Shown: piece by piece, positions 56,165 to 64,000 of the stretch
How positions within the stretch are numbered: position 1 is the first letter of the stretch
Layout: every line of letters begins with the position of its first letter
Assembly (NCBI RefSeq): GCF_018642165.1
Contig: NZ_JAHHZM010000001.1
Location: 248,001-312,000, forward strand
Length of the DNA: 64,000 bases
Source: Echinicola shivajiensis
Lineage (GTDB): Bacteria; Bacteroidota; Bacteroidia; Cytophagales; Cyclobacteriaceae
Direction: 5' to 3'
Translations under genes and position numbers: made by a program
Notes under the pieces: generated by a model
The model's input: only the letters and a program-made list of their open reading frames with translations
Told to the model about the DNA's origin: nothing
Databases searched by the model: none

Positions 56165-56977
56165 TCACTCAACTACTGCTTCTATATCCGTAACAGAATA
56201 TGCTGCAAAATATCCCAAAGCAGTATCCCCAAAATTTGACAAAGGGTTAGATGGAGCAACTCCTCCACCATCTATTATTTCCACTAAGGTCCTATAATAG
56301 TCATAGGTTGTTCTATCCAAATGTCTCAACTCCACATACAACTCATCCCCTTCTTCCAATGTATGTGGAAAATCATAGTCCTGAACATTCCCATCAGTAA
56401 ATTTATCATCCCACAGCCAAAAGTTGTCATCTTCAATCAATTCTCCATCAAAATCAAAAACATAAACTTCTCCATTCACATAAACATTAAAGCTATAATA
56501 ATTACCTAAGCCTGGAGGATCTTCAAAATATGCACGAACATAATACCCTTCTTTATAAAACAAGGACTCTTCCTCATATCGCACAAGTAATGAATCAATA
56601 GCCACTTGCTCTTCTTGCATTTTACAAGCTGCAGTATAGGTATTTCCTTCCACTTCCACCTTGATTGAATAATTCACTCCACGTTCTCCTTGAAGGCTTG
56701 TCGTTTGGTATTCGCCATCCCCCATATCCTCCAGAATATCTACATTTCCTTTATCATCAGAGATTTCAACATATGCCCCCTCAACACCTGGAAAAACATT
56801 ATCCTCATAGAATCCAACAGATTTACTTATTGTGACCGTGTATGGACCGGGCTGATCAGTCACTATACCTTCTATTACAATCCTAGGTTCTGCGTCTTCT
56901 AAGCTTATATCAATCACTTCCTCACAAGAAGCTAATGACAATACTGCAATAATGATTAAATATAAATATGATTTCAT
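56165..56977 (-). CDS. DUF4249 family outer-membrane lipoprotein
   Basis: This is a 270-residue lipoprotein with Cys18 (LSLASC) followed by EEVIDISLEDAEPRIVIEG, the hallmark start of DUF4249. The rest is beta-rich and acidic, with GPYTVTISKSVGFYEDNVFP and YEEESLFYKEGYYVRAYFED. DUF4249 proteins accompany TonB-dependent receptors in Bacteroidota and are thought to be surface partners, as SusD is for SusC. Here the start lies one base after the stop region of the receptor gene, so the two are tightly coupled. The ligand is unknown. Confidence 0.9.
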   Translation of the reverse strand: MKSYLYLIIIAVLSLASCEEVIDISLEDAEPRIVIEGIVTDQPGPYTVTISKSVGFYEDNVFPGVEGAYVEISDDKGNVDILEDMGDGEYQTTSLQGERGVNYSIKVEVEGNTYTAACKMQEEQVAIDSLLVRYEEESLFYKEGYYVRAYFEDPPGLGNYYSFNVYVNGEVYVFDFDGELIEDDNFWLWDDKFTDGNVQDYDFPHTLEEGDELYVELRHLDRTTYDYYRTLVEIIDGGGVAPSNPLSNFGDTALGYFAAYSVTDIEAVVE

Positions 56978-56978
56978 T

Positions 56979-59354
56979 TTATTTAAATCTAAAGTTATAG
57001 GTAATAGAAGGTAGAATACTGAATAGTGAGAATTTCACTGCTTCTGTCTTACTTGGATCTTCTCTACTTTCTCTAAAATTCACGATAAATGCATTCTTTC
57101 TTGCGTAGGCATTATAAACGGAAAAGTTCAGGTCCGATTCAAACCGCTCATTGCTTTTAAGCATCATGGTAGCCCCTAAGTCCAATCTATGATAATCAGG
57201 TAAGCGGCTGTTATTTCTCTTATCATATAGATTGATAACCTCTCCTTTTGATTCATATTTACCCACAGGGTAGGTAACAGCATCTCCAGACCTATAAACA
57301 AAGGCAGCCGAAAGATTCCATTTTCTATTCAATTGATACATCCCTACAATAGAGAAATCATGCGGTCTGTCCCAGCTTGCGGAATAAACTTCTCCATAAT
57401 CCACCCCATCGAATTTTCTCTCAGTTTTAGATAAAGTATAACTTATCCAACCTGTCAGATCCCCTTTATTTTTTCTAAGGAAGAATTCCGCACCGTAAGA
57501 CCAGCCCTTACCGAACAACAACTGGGACTCAACATTTTCATTAAACACCAATTCCGCACCTGTCTTGTAGTCTACCTGATTTTGCATGTCTTTATAGTAA
57601 ACTTCTACCGATCCCTCAAAGGTATTGTTATCGAAATTCCTGAAATACCCCAGAGCGATCTGATCCGCTATTTGTGGTTTAACATTATTGCTTGATGGAA
57701 TCCACAAATCAATAGGAGTTCCAGCATTGGAATTGGAAACTAAATGTAGGTACTGTCTATTCCTTCCGAAGGAAGCTTTAACCGAAGTCGTCTCATTCAA
57801 CAAATAGGTCACACCCAGTCTTGGTTCCAAGCCACCGTATGATTTGACAATCTCTCCGCTTTTATAGATTCTGGAATCCACTACATCCCCATCTTCATCA
57901 TAGGTATATATTTCACCGGGGCCAACCTGAGCAAACCAAGAATACCTCAAGCCCGCATTGACATTTAAATTGGGCGAAACATTCAAATCCTCCGATATAT
58001 AAGCAGCAGTTTCCCAAGCATATTTCCGCTGAAGTTCTTGCGGGTTGATATAAGAATCCCCTTGAGGAACAATTTCACCAGGCAAGAAATTATGGCGAAT
58101 ACCACTCACCCCAAATCTCAAGGTATTTTCAGGACTGATATAATATTCAAAATCTTCCTTCAGACTTATATCCCTAATTGCTGACATCACCTTAAATCCA
58201 TTCATCTCCCCATCTTCCTCTTCAGCCATGATTTCTACATCATAGTTATAATCACTAAAAACCGCTGTGGTATTTAGAAAAAGCCTGTCATTAAAAAGAT
58301 GATTCCACCTAGCTGTAGCAGTCGCATTGCCCCAGTCAAAGCCAAACTGGTCATCAAAACCAAAATTATCCCTTCCAAAATAACCGGACACAAATACCCT
58401 ATCCTTCTCCCCTATCTTATAGTTGGCTTTGGCATTGAGGTCATAAAAGTACAAAACAGAGTTTTTCAAATCTTCGTCATTGGAAAGCTTAAGAAACATA
58501 TCTACATAAGTTCTCCTTCCCGAAACCACAAATGAACCCTTATCCTTTACAATCGGCGCCTCAATAGTCGCTCTAGAAGAAATCAATCCGATTCCGCCCT
58601 GTGCAGCGAATTTCTTATTGTTCCCTTCTTTCATTTTGATATCCAACACGGAAGATGCCCTACCTCCATATTCTGCAGGAATATGGCCTTTATAGATAGT
58701 CAAATCCTTAATGGCATCAGAATTAAATACAGAAAAGAAACCCAATAAGTGTGAGGCATTATAAACAGGGGCTTCGTCCAATAGTATTAAATTTTGATCT
58801 GCACTTCCTCCTCTTACAAAAAAGCCTCCTCCGCCTTCACTGGACTTAATGCCTGGGAGAAGCTGAATGGTTTTCACAATATCCTTTTCACCAAAAATCA
58901 CTGGAATGGCCGAAACCTCCCTCATATCCAACTTATTCACACTCATTTGTGTGGAACGAACATTCGAATCCTCAGGGTCTGCAGTTACTACCACTTCCTC
59001 TAACTGGGTGGACTCTGGCTCCAACTCTAAATTAAGACTTTGATCATCGAACAAAGAAATAGATTTGGTGACTGATTCATAGCCTACAAAACTATACACC
59101 AACGTGTATTCCCCCTCAGGTACTGTTAGCGAATAAAAGCCATAAACATTACTTGTTCCACCTGTGCCTAATTCCTTGATGAAAATAGTGGCTCCTATTA
59201 AACCCTCTCCACTACTGGCATCTTCAATAGTTCCGCTCACTGTGACTTTATCCTGTGCAAGCAGTGAAAAAGTAAGGCTATTCGCAAACAATAACAGCCA
59301 TAGAAATTTCAATTTTAAACTCACCCGTTTTTGGGCTAGACATTTCATTTTCAT
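56979..59354 (-). CDS. TonB-dependent outer-membrane receptor
   Basis: This is a 791-residue receptor with a signal peptide ending SLLAQ. The carboxypeptidase-like regulatory domain lies at about 37-115 (VTVSGTIEDASSGEGLIGAT). The plug at about 130-235 contains KTIQLLPGIKSSEGGGGFFV then RGGSADQNLILLDEAPVYNA. The remainder is a barrel with a C-terminal LPSITYNFRFK. The RGG(S/A)..Q.LILLD(E/G)APVYN motif is typical of the receptor group paired with DUF4249 lipoproteins. There is no STN domain, so no sigma/FecR control is expected. It is the first gene of a two-gene unit. Confidence 0.94.
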   Translation of the reverse strand: MKMKCLAQKRVSLKLKFLWLLLFANSLTFSLLAQDKVTVSGTIEDASSGEGLIGATIFIKELGTGGTSNVYGFYSLTVPEGEYTLVYSFVGYESVTKSISLFDDQSLNLELEPESTQLEEVVVTADPEDSNVRSTQMSVNKLDMREVSAIPVIFGEKDIVKTIQLLPGIKSSEGGGGFFVRGGSADQNLILLDEAPVYNASHLLGFFSVFNSDAIKDLTIYKGHIPAEYGGRASSVLDIKMKEGNNKKFAAQGGIGLISSRATIEAPIVKDKGSFVVSGRRTYVDMFLKLSNDEDLKNSVLYFYDLNAKANYKIGEKDRVFVSGYFGRDNFGFDDQFGFDWGNATATARWNHLFNDRLFLNTTAVFSDYNYDVEIMAEEEDGEMNGFKVMSAIRDISLKEDFEYYISPENTLRFGVSGIRHNFLPGEIVPQGDSYINPQELQRKYAWETAAYISEDLNVSPNLNVNAGLRYSWFAQVGPGEIYTYDEDGDVVDSRIYKSGEIVKSYGGLEPRLGVTYLLNETTSVKASFGRNRQYLHLVSNSNAGTPIDLWIPSSNNVKPQIADQIALGYFRNFDNNTFEGSVEVYYKDMQNQVDYKTGAELVFNENVESQLLFGKGWSYGAEFFLRKNKGDLTGWISYTLSKTERKFDGVDYGEVYSASWDRPHDFSIVGMYQLNRKWNLSAAFVYRSGDAVTYPVGKYESKGEVINLYDKRNNSRLPDYHRLDLGATMMLKSNERFESDLNFSVYNAYARKNAFIVNFRESREDPSKTEAVKFSLFSILPSITYNFRFK

Positions 59355-59706
59355 TCTTCTATAATTTTCAAAAACCCAAAACTAAAGGAAAATTAAATCT
59401 CCACATAATTAAATAATTCTTAACCTTGATTATTAACTAACATTTACTTTGTTCCTGTACTTCTCTTTGGAAGCCACAAGCAACATATCAAGTCTAACAG
59501 ATAACAAGCAGGTATGCTTAGTTAAAGGACACTGAAAAAACAATATACCCCTAGTGTAGATGGTAATTTTATAAAAAACAGTATTGATTCGAAAAAGTTT
59601 CGGTCCAAATTCACAGGATCAATCCCCTATAATAGTCGGAGAAACAACGCACCAATAAAATCATTCAACGCCTAATAAAGAATCAAAAAAACTATTCGTA
59701 TAGTAG
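59355..59706. other. Intergenic region upstream of the TonB receptor
   Basis: There are 352 AT-rich bases between the receptor start and the palindromic terminator at 59709-59740. It should contain the receptor promoter. I see no small gene, repeat or RNA in it. Confidence 0.35.
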
Positions 59707-59708
59707 AA

Positions 59709-59740
59709 AAAAACGGGATGATTTAAATCATCCCGTTTTT
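59709..59740. terminator. Perfect 32-base palindromic terminator
   Basis: AAAAACGGGATGATTT is followed directly by its own reverse complement, giving a hairpin with T-runs on both strands. The only candidate gene it can serve is the minus-strand smORF at 59824-59907, 84 bases upstream in that direction. Confidence 0.85.
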
Positions 59741-59823
59741 CTTAAATCTAAAAATTAATTCCATTTAAAAAATATGATTCTGTATGGTACACAGAAACGA
59801 TATTTGCTAACTTTCTCTGCTGA

Positions 59824-59907
59824 CTACATAACAATAATCAAAACAATTATTGCCAACCAAACAATGGCAGACGCAGCCAGAAACATCTTAAATTTGTCGT
59901 CGCTCAT
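59824..59907 (-). CDS. Small single-span membrane protein (27 residues)
   Basis: The ORF begins MSDDKFKM and continues with a hydrophobic stretch FLAASAIVWLAIIVLIIV, ending at TAG. An acidic and basic short head followed by one membrane helix is a common plan for real bacterial small proteins. It has a strong terminator downstream and an A/G-rich AAAAAGGAAG just before the ATG. A possible promoter with TTTG and a TTTTG-ending -7 element lies about 30-60 bases upstream. I do not recognise a family. The overlapping 61-codon plus-strand frame has no such supporting features. Confidence 0.6.
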   Translation of the reverse strand: MSDDKFKMFLAASAIVWLAIIVLIIVM

Positions 59908-60070
59908 CTTCCTTTTTATTTTAATATACAAAACTGAAAGGACAATAGCAACAAACTAAACACCACAAAACACTGATTTACAACCAAATACAAGTCTGTT
60001 TTTACCTAAAAAACAGATGTTCCTTAACTAAAACATACCTTTTAATAACACAAATCATACATTATATAAC

Positions 60071-61069
60071 TTATATACTTTCTGTAAATTCATGGTAATG
60101 TTTTTGATTTTTTGATACGTTATCCACGTTCCAACTAATCCTTTTTGATTTTGGGAATTGTCTAACAGGACAATTGGACACCTGACAATAATGACAGCAT
60201 TTTTCTGGTATACATGGATCAGCGTGGACAAAAACTTCCACATAACCCTTAAGATTATCTTCCAAAACATCCTCCACCTTTTCTACCTCATCATGGACAT
60301 TTTTCAGTTCAAAATAATAAGGCAGGGTCAAATGCAGATCAATGTGCTTATCAGCACCATACTGCTGCACCCGCATATTATGAATATCGATCCAATTGTT
60401 CTTTCTATACTTATTGAGAAGCCTAACTACTGTTTTCACGGAACTGGGATTCCTTTCATCCATCAAGCCTGCTACTGATCGCCTTACCAACCCATAACCA
60501 TTAAAGATGATATACAATGCAAACAGGATAGAAAAAACGCCATCGAGTACATTAAACCCTGTAAAATAGATAACGGCAACGCCTAAGATAAGAACAAAAC
60601 TGCTGATTGCATCAGTCAAAATATGCCTTCCATCTGCTTCTAATGTAAGGCTTTCCAATTCCCTGCCTTTATTAAGCAACATAAAACCCAATAAGCCATT
60701 TGCTACCCCCGAAACACCAACTAAGACCATCCCCATCGGAAGCTCCTTTAATTCTGCAGGAAAAAGGAAATTGTAAAGTGATTGATAAACAATAAAAATT
60801 CCGGCTAGGATAATCAAAACACCCTCAATGCCCGCACTGAAAAACTCAATCTTCCCATGACCATAAGGATGGTTTTGATCCCTCGGCATGGAGCTCAAAT
60901 GAATACTATAAAAAGCAAAGCCTGAGGCGACCACATTTACGATACTCTCCAGGGCATCCGTTAATATTGCATTGGATTGTGTGATATAGTAAGAATAAAA
61001 CTTTACTATAAGTAGTATTACACTCACTGCAAATGAAGCAATTATCCAATGCTTACGAGGGTTTTTCAC
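60071..61069 (-). CDS. Cation diffusion facilitator (CDF) metal transporter with Cys-rich tail
   Basis: This is a 332-residue inner-membrane antiporter for Zn2+, Fe2+, Co2+ or Mn2+. Six membrane helices span about 10-205. The metal-site region includes ILTDALESIVNVVASGFAFY, DQNHPYGHGKIEFFSAGIEG, and a second conserved LEADGRHILTDAISSFVLIL. The cytoplasmic C-terminal domain (about 210-285) has HNMRVQQYGADKHIDLHLTL. After it comes a tail with Cys286, Cys291, Cys292, Cys295 and Cys300, plus His at 324 and 326. Similar tails occur in Bacteroidota CDF proteins and may bind metal. It lies 28 bases after arsC in one unit. Confidence 0.92.
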   Translation of the reverse strand: MKNPRKHWIIASFAVSVILLIVKFYSYYITQSNAILTDALESIVNVVASGFAFYSIHLSSMPRDQNHPYGHGKIEFFSAGIEGVLIILAGIFIVYQSLYNFLFPAELKELPMGMVLVGVSGVANGLLGFMLLNKGRELESLTLEADGRHILTDAISSFVLILGVAVIYFTGFNVLDGVFSILFALYIIFNGYGLVRRSVAGLMDERNPSSVKTVVRLLNKYRKNNWIDIHNMRVQQYGADKHIDLHLTLPYYFELKNVHDEVEKVEDVLEDNLKGYVEVFVHADPCIPEKCCHYCQVSNCPVRQFPKSKRISWNVDNVSKNQKHYHEFTESI

Positions 61070-61097
61070 GGCACAATATTTAAATCAACGAGAGAAC

Positions 61098-61451
61098 CTA
61101 CAAAATATCTCTAACACGCTCAGGCGGACGCCCGATTACTGCCTTATTGTCTTTTATCACGATTGGACGTTCGATCAGAATCGGATGATCTACCATAATT
61201 TTCACCAACTCATCCTCCGAAAAAGTTTTTCCCTTGAAATTTTCTTTCCAAACCTTCTCATTCTTACGAATCAACTCTTCAGCTTTTATACCCAGTTTAT
61301 CCAAAATAGCTTTTAACTCATCAGCTGATGGTGGAGTTTCCAAATATTTAATCACTTCAATATCCGCCTCAGCGACTTGTTCTTGAACCAATTTTAAGCT
61401 GTCTCTACTTTTTCCACATCGTGGATTATGATATACCTTAACCTTATTCAT
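61098..61451 (-). CDS. arsC: ArsC/Spx-family thioredoxin-fold protein, annotated as arsenate reductase
   Basis: This is a 117-residue glutaredoxin-like protein. The active-site segment is YHNPRCGKSRDSLKLV with Cys12 and the following Arg/Lys pattern of ArsC. The C-terminal part carries HPILIERPIVIKDNKAVIGR then PPE, with the Arg residues that bind arsenate in the E. coli plasmid enzyme. No arsenite pump or ArsR gene is close, and many stand-alone members are not proven reductases. It is upstream of the CDF gene in the same direction. Confidence 0.85.
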   Translation of the reverse strand: MNKVKVYHNPRCGKSRDSLKLVQEQVAEADIEVIKYLETPPSADELKAILDKLGIKAEELIRKNEKVWKENFKGKTFSEDELVKIMVDHPILIERPIVIKDNKAVIGRPPERVRDIL

Positions 61452-61736
61452 TTTAAATAATTATTTAATCCAAAAGTAGCCATTCACCATTTAAAAAAAA
61501 ACTTCGTTTCTTAAGCTTGGACAATGGAAACACACTACTTAAACAAATTTTTATTGGCAAAATAGAATGTACAAAAAATCCTTTGTATACTAGCCTAATC
61601 CACCCAAAATCTCCATCACCAATGTAGGTAAATTTCAGTACCTCCTTCTTTAGTCAATTTTATAAAATCCTTTCATTAAATTTGCCTCAGATACTTAATA
61701 AACAAAAATGGCTTTTAGAAAGCCCAATAATACAGC

Positions 61737-62684
61737 ATGCAGAACATCTTTCGAATCTCAATCGCACATCTCATTATTTGCCTTTTATGCTTAATTGCTT
61801 TTTCCTGTGATTCTCTGGAAGATAAAAAAGGAAGGTTTCTATTAAAAGGCAATAATAAATTAATGGAAAGCGATTACTCAAGTGCTATAGATTACTATAA
61901 TGAAGCAATAAAATTAGACCCTGATTTTGAAAACGCTTACTATAACCGGGGACTGGCCTATAGTAACATGGCTAAGTACGATTTAGCCATCCATGATTTT
62001 TCCAAAGCATTAGAATTAAATCCATCTTATCAAGATGCCTATTACCAAAGGGGCATTGCTTATCTGGATAATGGGGAAAATTACAAAAGTCTTGCTGATG
62101 CCGAAAATCTTATTGAACTCGCCCCAGAGGACCATAGAGGTTATTTTATAAAAGGTCTAACTCTTGAGCAATTAAACAGGTACCAAGAGTCCCTACAGTC
62201 CTTTTCAGCAGCAATAGAAAAAGACAATAATATCCCTGACCTTTATGTGAACAGGGCCACCATAAAGTATTATCTGGAAGACTTCGAATCAGCCACGACA
62301 GATCTGGAAAAGGCTGAGCAAATCAACCCAAATGAGGCAAACATCTACAATATTAAATCCCTAATTGCATTTGAAAAAGAAGATTTATCTGCAGCTATTA
62401 GCTGGGTTGAAAAAGCAATTGGACTCAATCCTTCCCAAGCCTATTATTACAATAACAGAGGGCTTTACCTCCTTTTCAAGGGTGATTTAGAAAAGGGTCT
62501 AGAAGACATTAACCTTAGCCTTAAACAAAATAGCAAGAATTTATTTGCTTTAAGAAACAAAGGTATCTACTACTACCTAAAAGGCAATAAAGCTCTTGCA
62601 ATAAAATACTTGGAAGACGTTTACAAAAAAGATCCAGCAATTAAGTTGACTAAGAAGTACTTGGAACTGGCTCAGGAAATATAA
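61737..62684 (+). CDS. TPR-repeat lipoprotein
   Basis: This is a 315-residue protein with signal peptide and lipobox Cys24 (LIAFSC). Eight or so tetratricopeptide repeats follow from residue 38 to the end, with the classic pattern (FENAYYNRGLAYSNMAKYDL, YQDAYYQRGIAYLDNGENYK, QAYYYNNRGLYLLFKGDLEK). TPR domains bind partner proteins; the partner here is unknown. The 3' end overlaps the convergent histidine kinase gene by 13 bases. Confidence 0.88.
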   Translation: MQNIFRISIAHLIICLLCLIAFSCDSLEDKKGRFLLKGNNKLMESDYSSAIDYYNEAIKLDPDFENAYYNRGLAYSNMAKYDLAIHDFSKALELNPSYQDAYYQRGIAYLDNGENYKSLADAENLIELAPEDHRGYFIKGLTLEQLNRYQESLQSFSAAIEKDNNIPDLYVNRATIKYYLEDFESATTDLEKAEQINPNEANIYNIKSLIAFEKEDLSAAISWVEKAIGLNPSQAYYYNNRGLYLLFKGDLEKGLEDINLSLKQNSKNLFALRNKGIYYYLKGNKALAIKYLEDVYKKDPAIKLTKKYLELAQEI

Positions 62685-64000
62685 TGCTGAATCAAATTCT
62701 CAATACTTTTCTGTAATACTATCGCATTGATGGGTTTGGAAACAAAGTCATCTATATTGCTTTTCTTCAAACCCTCCGCCACTTCTCTTCTGGAAGCCGC
62801 CGTAAGTGCAATAATAGGAATATCAAACCTCTCCTTTATGATTTTGGACGCCTCCAAACCATCAATCACAGGCATTTGAATATCCATAAGGATAATATCG
62901 TAAGTCTTATCAAAAACAGCAGCAATAGCCTCTTCACCATTCGAAACACGATCACAAGAATATCCCCACCCCTTAAGTATCTTCATCACCACCATCGCAT
63001 TGACCTGGTTATCCTCCGCCAAGAGAACCTGAATATTTTTCCTAAAAGGTTTATTATCTAAAAAAGAGTTCCCATTTTTTGGCAATTCATCCAATTCAAA
63101 GGACAAATGCTGTTTTGGTGTGTCAAATTTCTCGAAGTTGATTTCAAAAGAAAAAGTACTGCCCACGCCTACTTCTGATTCCAAAAGAATTTGACTTCCC
63201 ATGTTTTCAAGCAGCCTTTTGGTAATAGGCATTCCTAACCCAGTGCCACCATACTTGGCGTCAAAGGACTCTGTTACCTGATCAAACTCATTGAAAACTT
63301 TATTGAAGTCTTTTTTATCAATACCAACACCATTGTCTTTAACTTCAAAGTAAATCTTCGCCTCTTTAGGAGTATGATCAATCATTGTGACCGTCACATC
63401 TACCCTACCTTCATGGGTAAATTTAAGCGCATTAGTGATCAGATTATTCAATATCTGGGAGAGTCTTACTTTATCCCCCAATACAGTAAAGTCAACTTTA
63501 TCAGAAATGATCAGGTTAAGGTCATTTTTGGATTCCAAGGCTTGGAATCTCAAACTATTAACCACCTGTTCCATCAACTGCTTTAAATTAAATGGCTTTG
63601 ACTCAAGTACAATTTTCCCTGCTTCAATCTTTTGAAAATCTAAGAGATCATTAATCATAATGATCAAATTGTCCACTGCAAAGCTAATGGTATTAAGCAA
63701 TGGTTCTTGTGAGCTATAGTGATCCTCTCCTAATAAGGTAAAAACAGACCCTGAAATGGTATTCAAAGGTGTTCTGATATCATGAGTAATCATGGAAATA
63801 AAATCGGACTTGACCTTACTGGCATTCAAAGCCAAATTCTTATGGTTTTCAAGCTCTATTTCCCGCTCCTTGAAATCTGAAATATCCAATAGGCAACCAT
63901 ACCAGTTCATATCACCAGTAGGTCCTTCTTCAGGTCTGGCCATTCCCTGTGCCCAAACCAATTCATCCTTACCTTCCAGCTTAAGCCTGAAAGTACAGTT
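62672..64000 (-). CDS. Hybrid sensor histidine kinase/response regulator, C-terminal part (runs off right edge)
   Basis: The frame is open to the right edge with no start, so the N-terminus (probably PAS sensor domains; the visible NCTFRLKLEGKDE through GCLLDISDFK stretch looks like the end of a PAS/PAC unit) is outside. Kinase parts: H-box MITHDIRTPLNTISG, N-box LNNLITNALKFTHEG, G1 DNGVGIDKKDF, G2 GGTGLGMPITKRL. A receiver domain follows: LAEDNQVNAMVVMKIL, phosphorylated Asp in DIILMDIQMPVIDG, then ALTAASR and KPIN. It probably passes phosphate from His to this Asp and on to a separate protein. Confidence 0.94.
   Translation of the reverse strand, partial: NCTFRLKLEGKDELVWAQGMARPEEGPTGDMNWYGCLLDISDFKEREIELENHKNLALNASKVKSDFISMITHDIRTPLNTISGSVFTLLGEDHYSSQEPLLNTISFAVDNLIIMINDLLDFQKIEAGKIVLESKPFNLKQLMEQVVNSLRFQALESKNDLNLIISDKVDFTVLGDKVRLSQILNNLITNALKFTHEGRVDVTVTMIDHTPKEAKIYFEVKDNGVGIDKKDFNKVFNEFDQVTESFDAKYGGTGLGMPITKRLLENMGSQILLESEVGVGSTFSFEINFEKFDTPKQHLSFELDELPKNGNSFLDNKPFRKNIQVLLAEDNQVNAMVVMKILKGWGYSCDRVSNGEEAIAAVFDKTYDIILMDIQMPVIDGLEASKIIKERFDIPIIALTAASRREVAEGLKKSNIDDFVSKPINAIVLQKSIENLIQHYIS

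Noticed and set aside
59774-59959. 61-codon plus-strand ORF
   Set aside because: It is antisense to the better supported 27-residue membrane smORF and has no terminator of its own or start signal.
61098-61451. Arsenic resistance operon
   Set aside because: Only the ArsC-like gene is present; there is no ArsR, ArsB/Acr3 or ArsM nearby, so only the protein family is claimed.

Overview
The window looks like chromosomal DNA of a marine or environmental member of the Bacteroidota, most likely family Cyclobacteriaceae (Cyclobacterium/Echinicola/Algoriphagus type). This rests on the two ECF-sigma/FecR/SusC/SusD cassettes, the TAnnTTTG-type promoters, AT-rich DNA with scarce Shine-Dalgarno sequences, and many Bacteroidota-specific families (DUF4249, DUF2490, DnaQ-GIY-YIG fusion, MG2/plug lipid-export-like protein). 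The species cannot be named from sequence alone.

Region 1 (1-18.7 kb) holds two tandem minus-strand uptake loci of the same plan. Locus 1 (7542 down to 1) is sigma, FecR, SusC with an STN domain, SusD, a terminator, then the 5' part of a GH101-like endo-alpha-N-acetylgalactosaminidase that runs off the left edge. Locus 2 (17002 down to 7779) is sigma, FecR, SusC, SusD_2, a decayed PQQ-propeller gene remnant, a secreted ENPP-type phosphodiesterase and a DUF2490 protein. Both loci carry a strong hairpin between fecR and susC.

Region 2 (17.3-25.8 kb) is a plus-strand glycoside locus. It opens with an unusual membrane-bound AraC regulator with a duplicated carbohydrate-binding-like sensor, followed by a candidate TTGGGAC operator, two GH116 beta-glucosidases, a lipoprotein form of the RbsD/FucU sugar mutarotase and a GH117/GH43-like propeller enzyme. 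The last three genes overlap or nearly abut.

Region 3 (25.8-29.0 kb) is a small integrated-element remnant: about 1 kb of decayed DNA, an excisionase-like HTH protein, and a tyrosine integrase next to tRNA-Pro(GGG). On the far side of the tRNA lie two degenerate tandem tRNA-Pro copies invaded by GC-rich palindromes.

Region 4 (29-51 kb) is mostly housekeeping. It contains an aldo/keto reductase, a cobalamin riboswitch in front of metE, a PAS/thioesterase pair, a PhoX-like protein, a patatin, a DnaQ-GIY-YIG nuclease, bioB, an acyl-CoA ligase, an acyl-CoA dehydrogenase, thioesterase and DinB proteins, and M28 and M3 peptidases.

Region 5 (51.0-51.7 kb) is the most unusual part. It holds two tandem, promoter-driven, terminator-ended small RNA genes with a tRNA-like acceptor/T-arm end and divergent interiors. 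Region 6 (51.8-64 kb) holds an MG2/plug envelope protein, a 6-bladed-propeller lipoprotein, a DUF4249/TonB-receptor pair, a 27-residue membrane smORF, a CDF metal transporter, an ArsC-family protein, a TPR lipoprotein and the 3' part of a hybrid histidine kinase. No CRISPR array, complete IS element or rRNA was seen.
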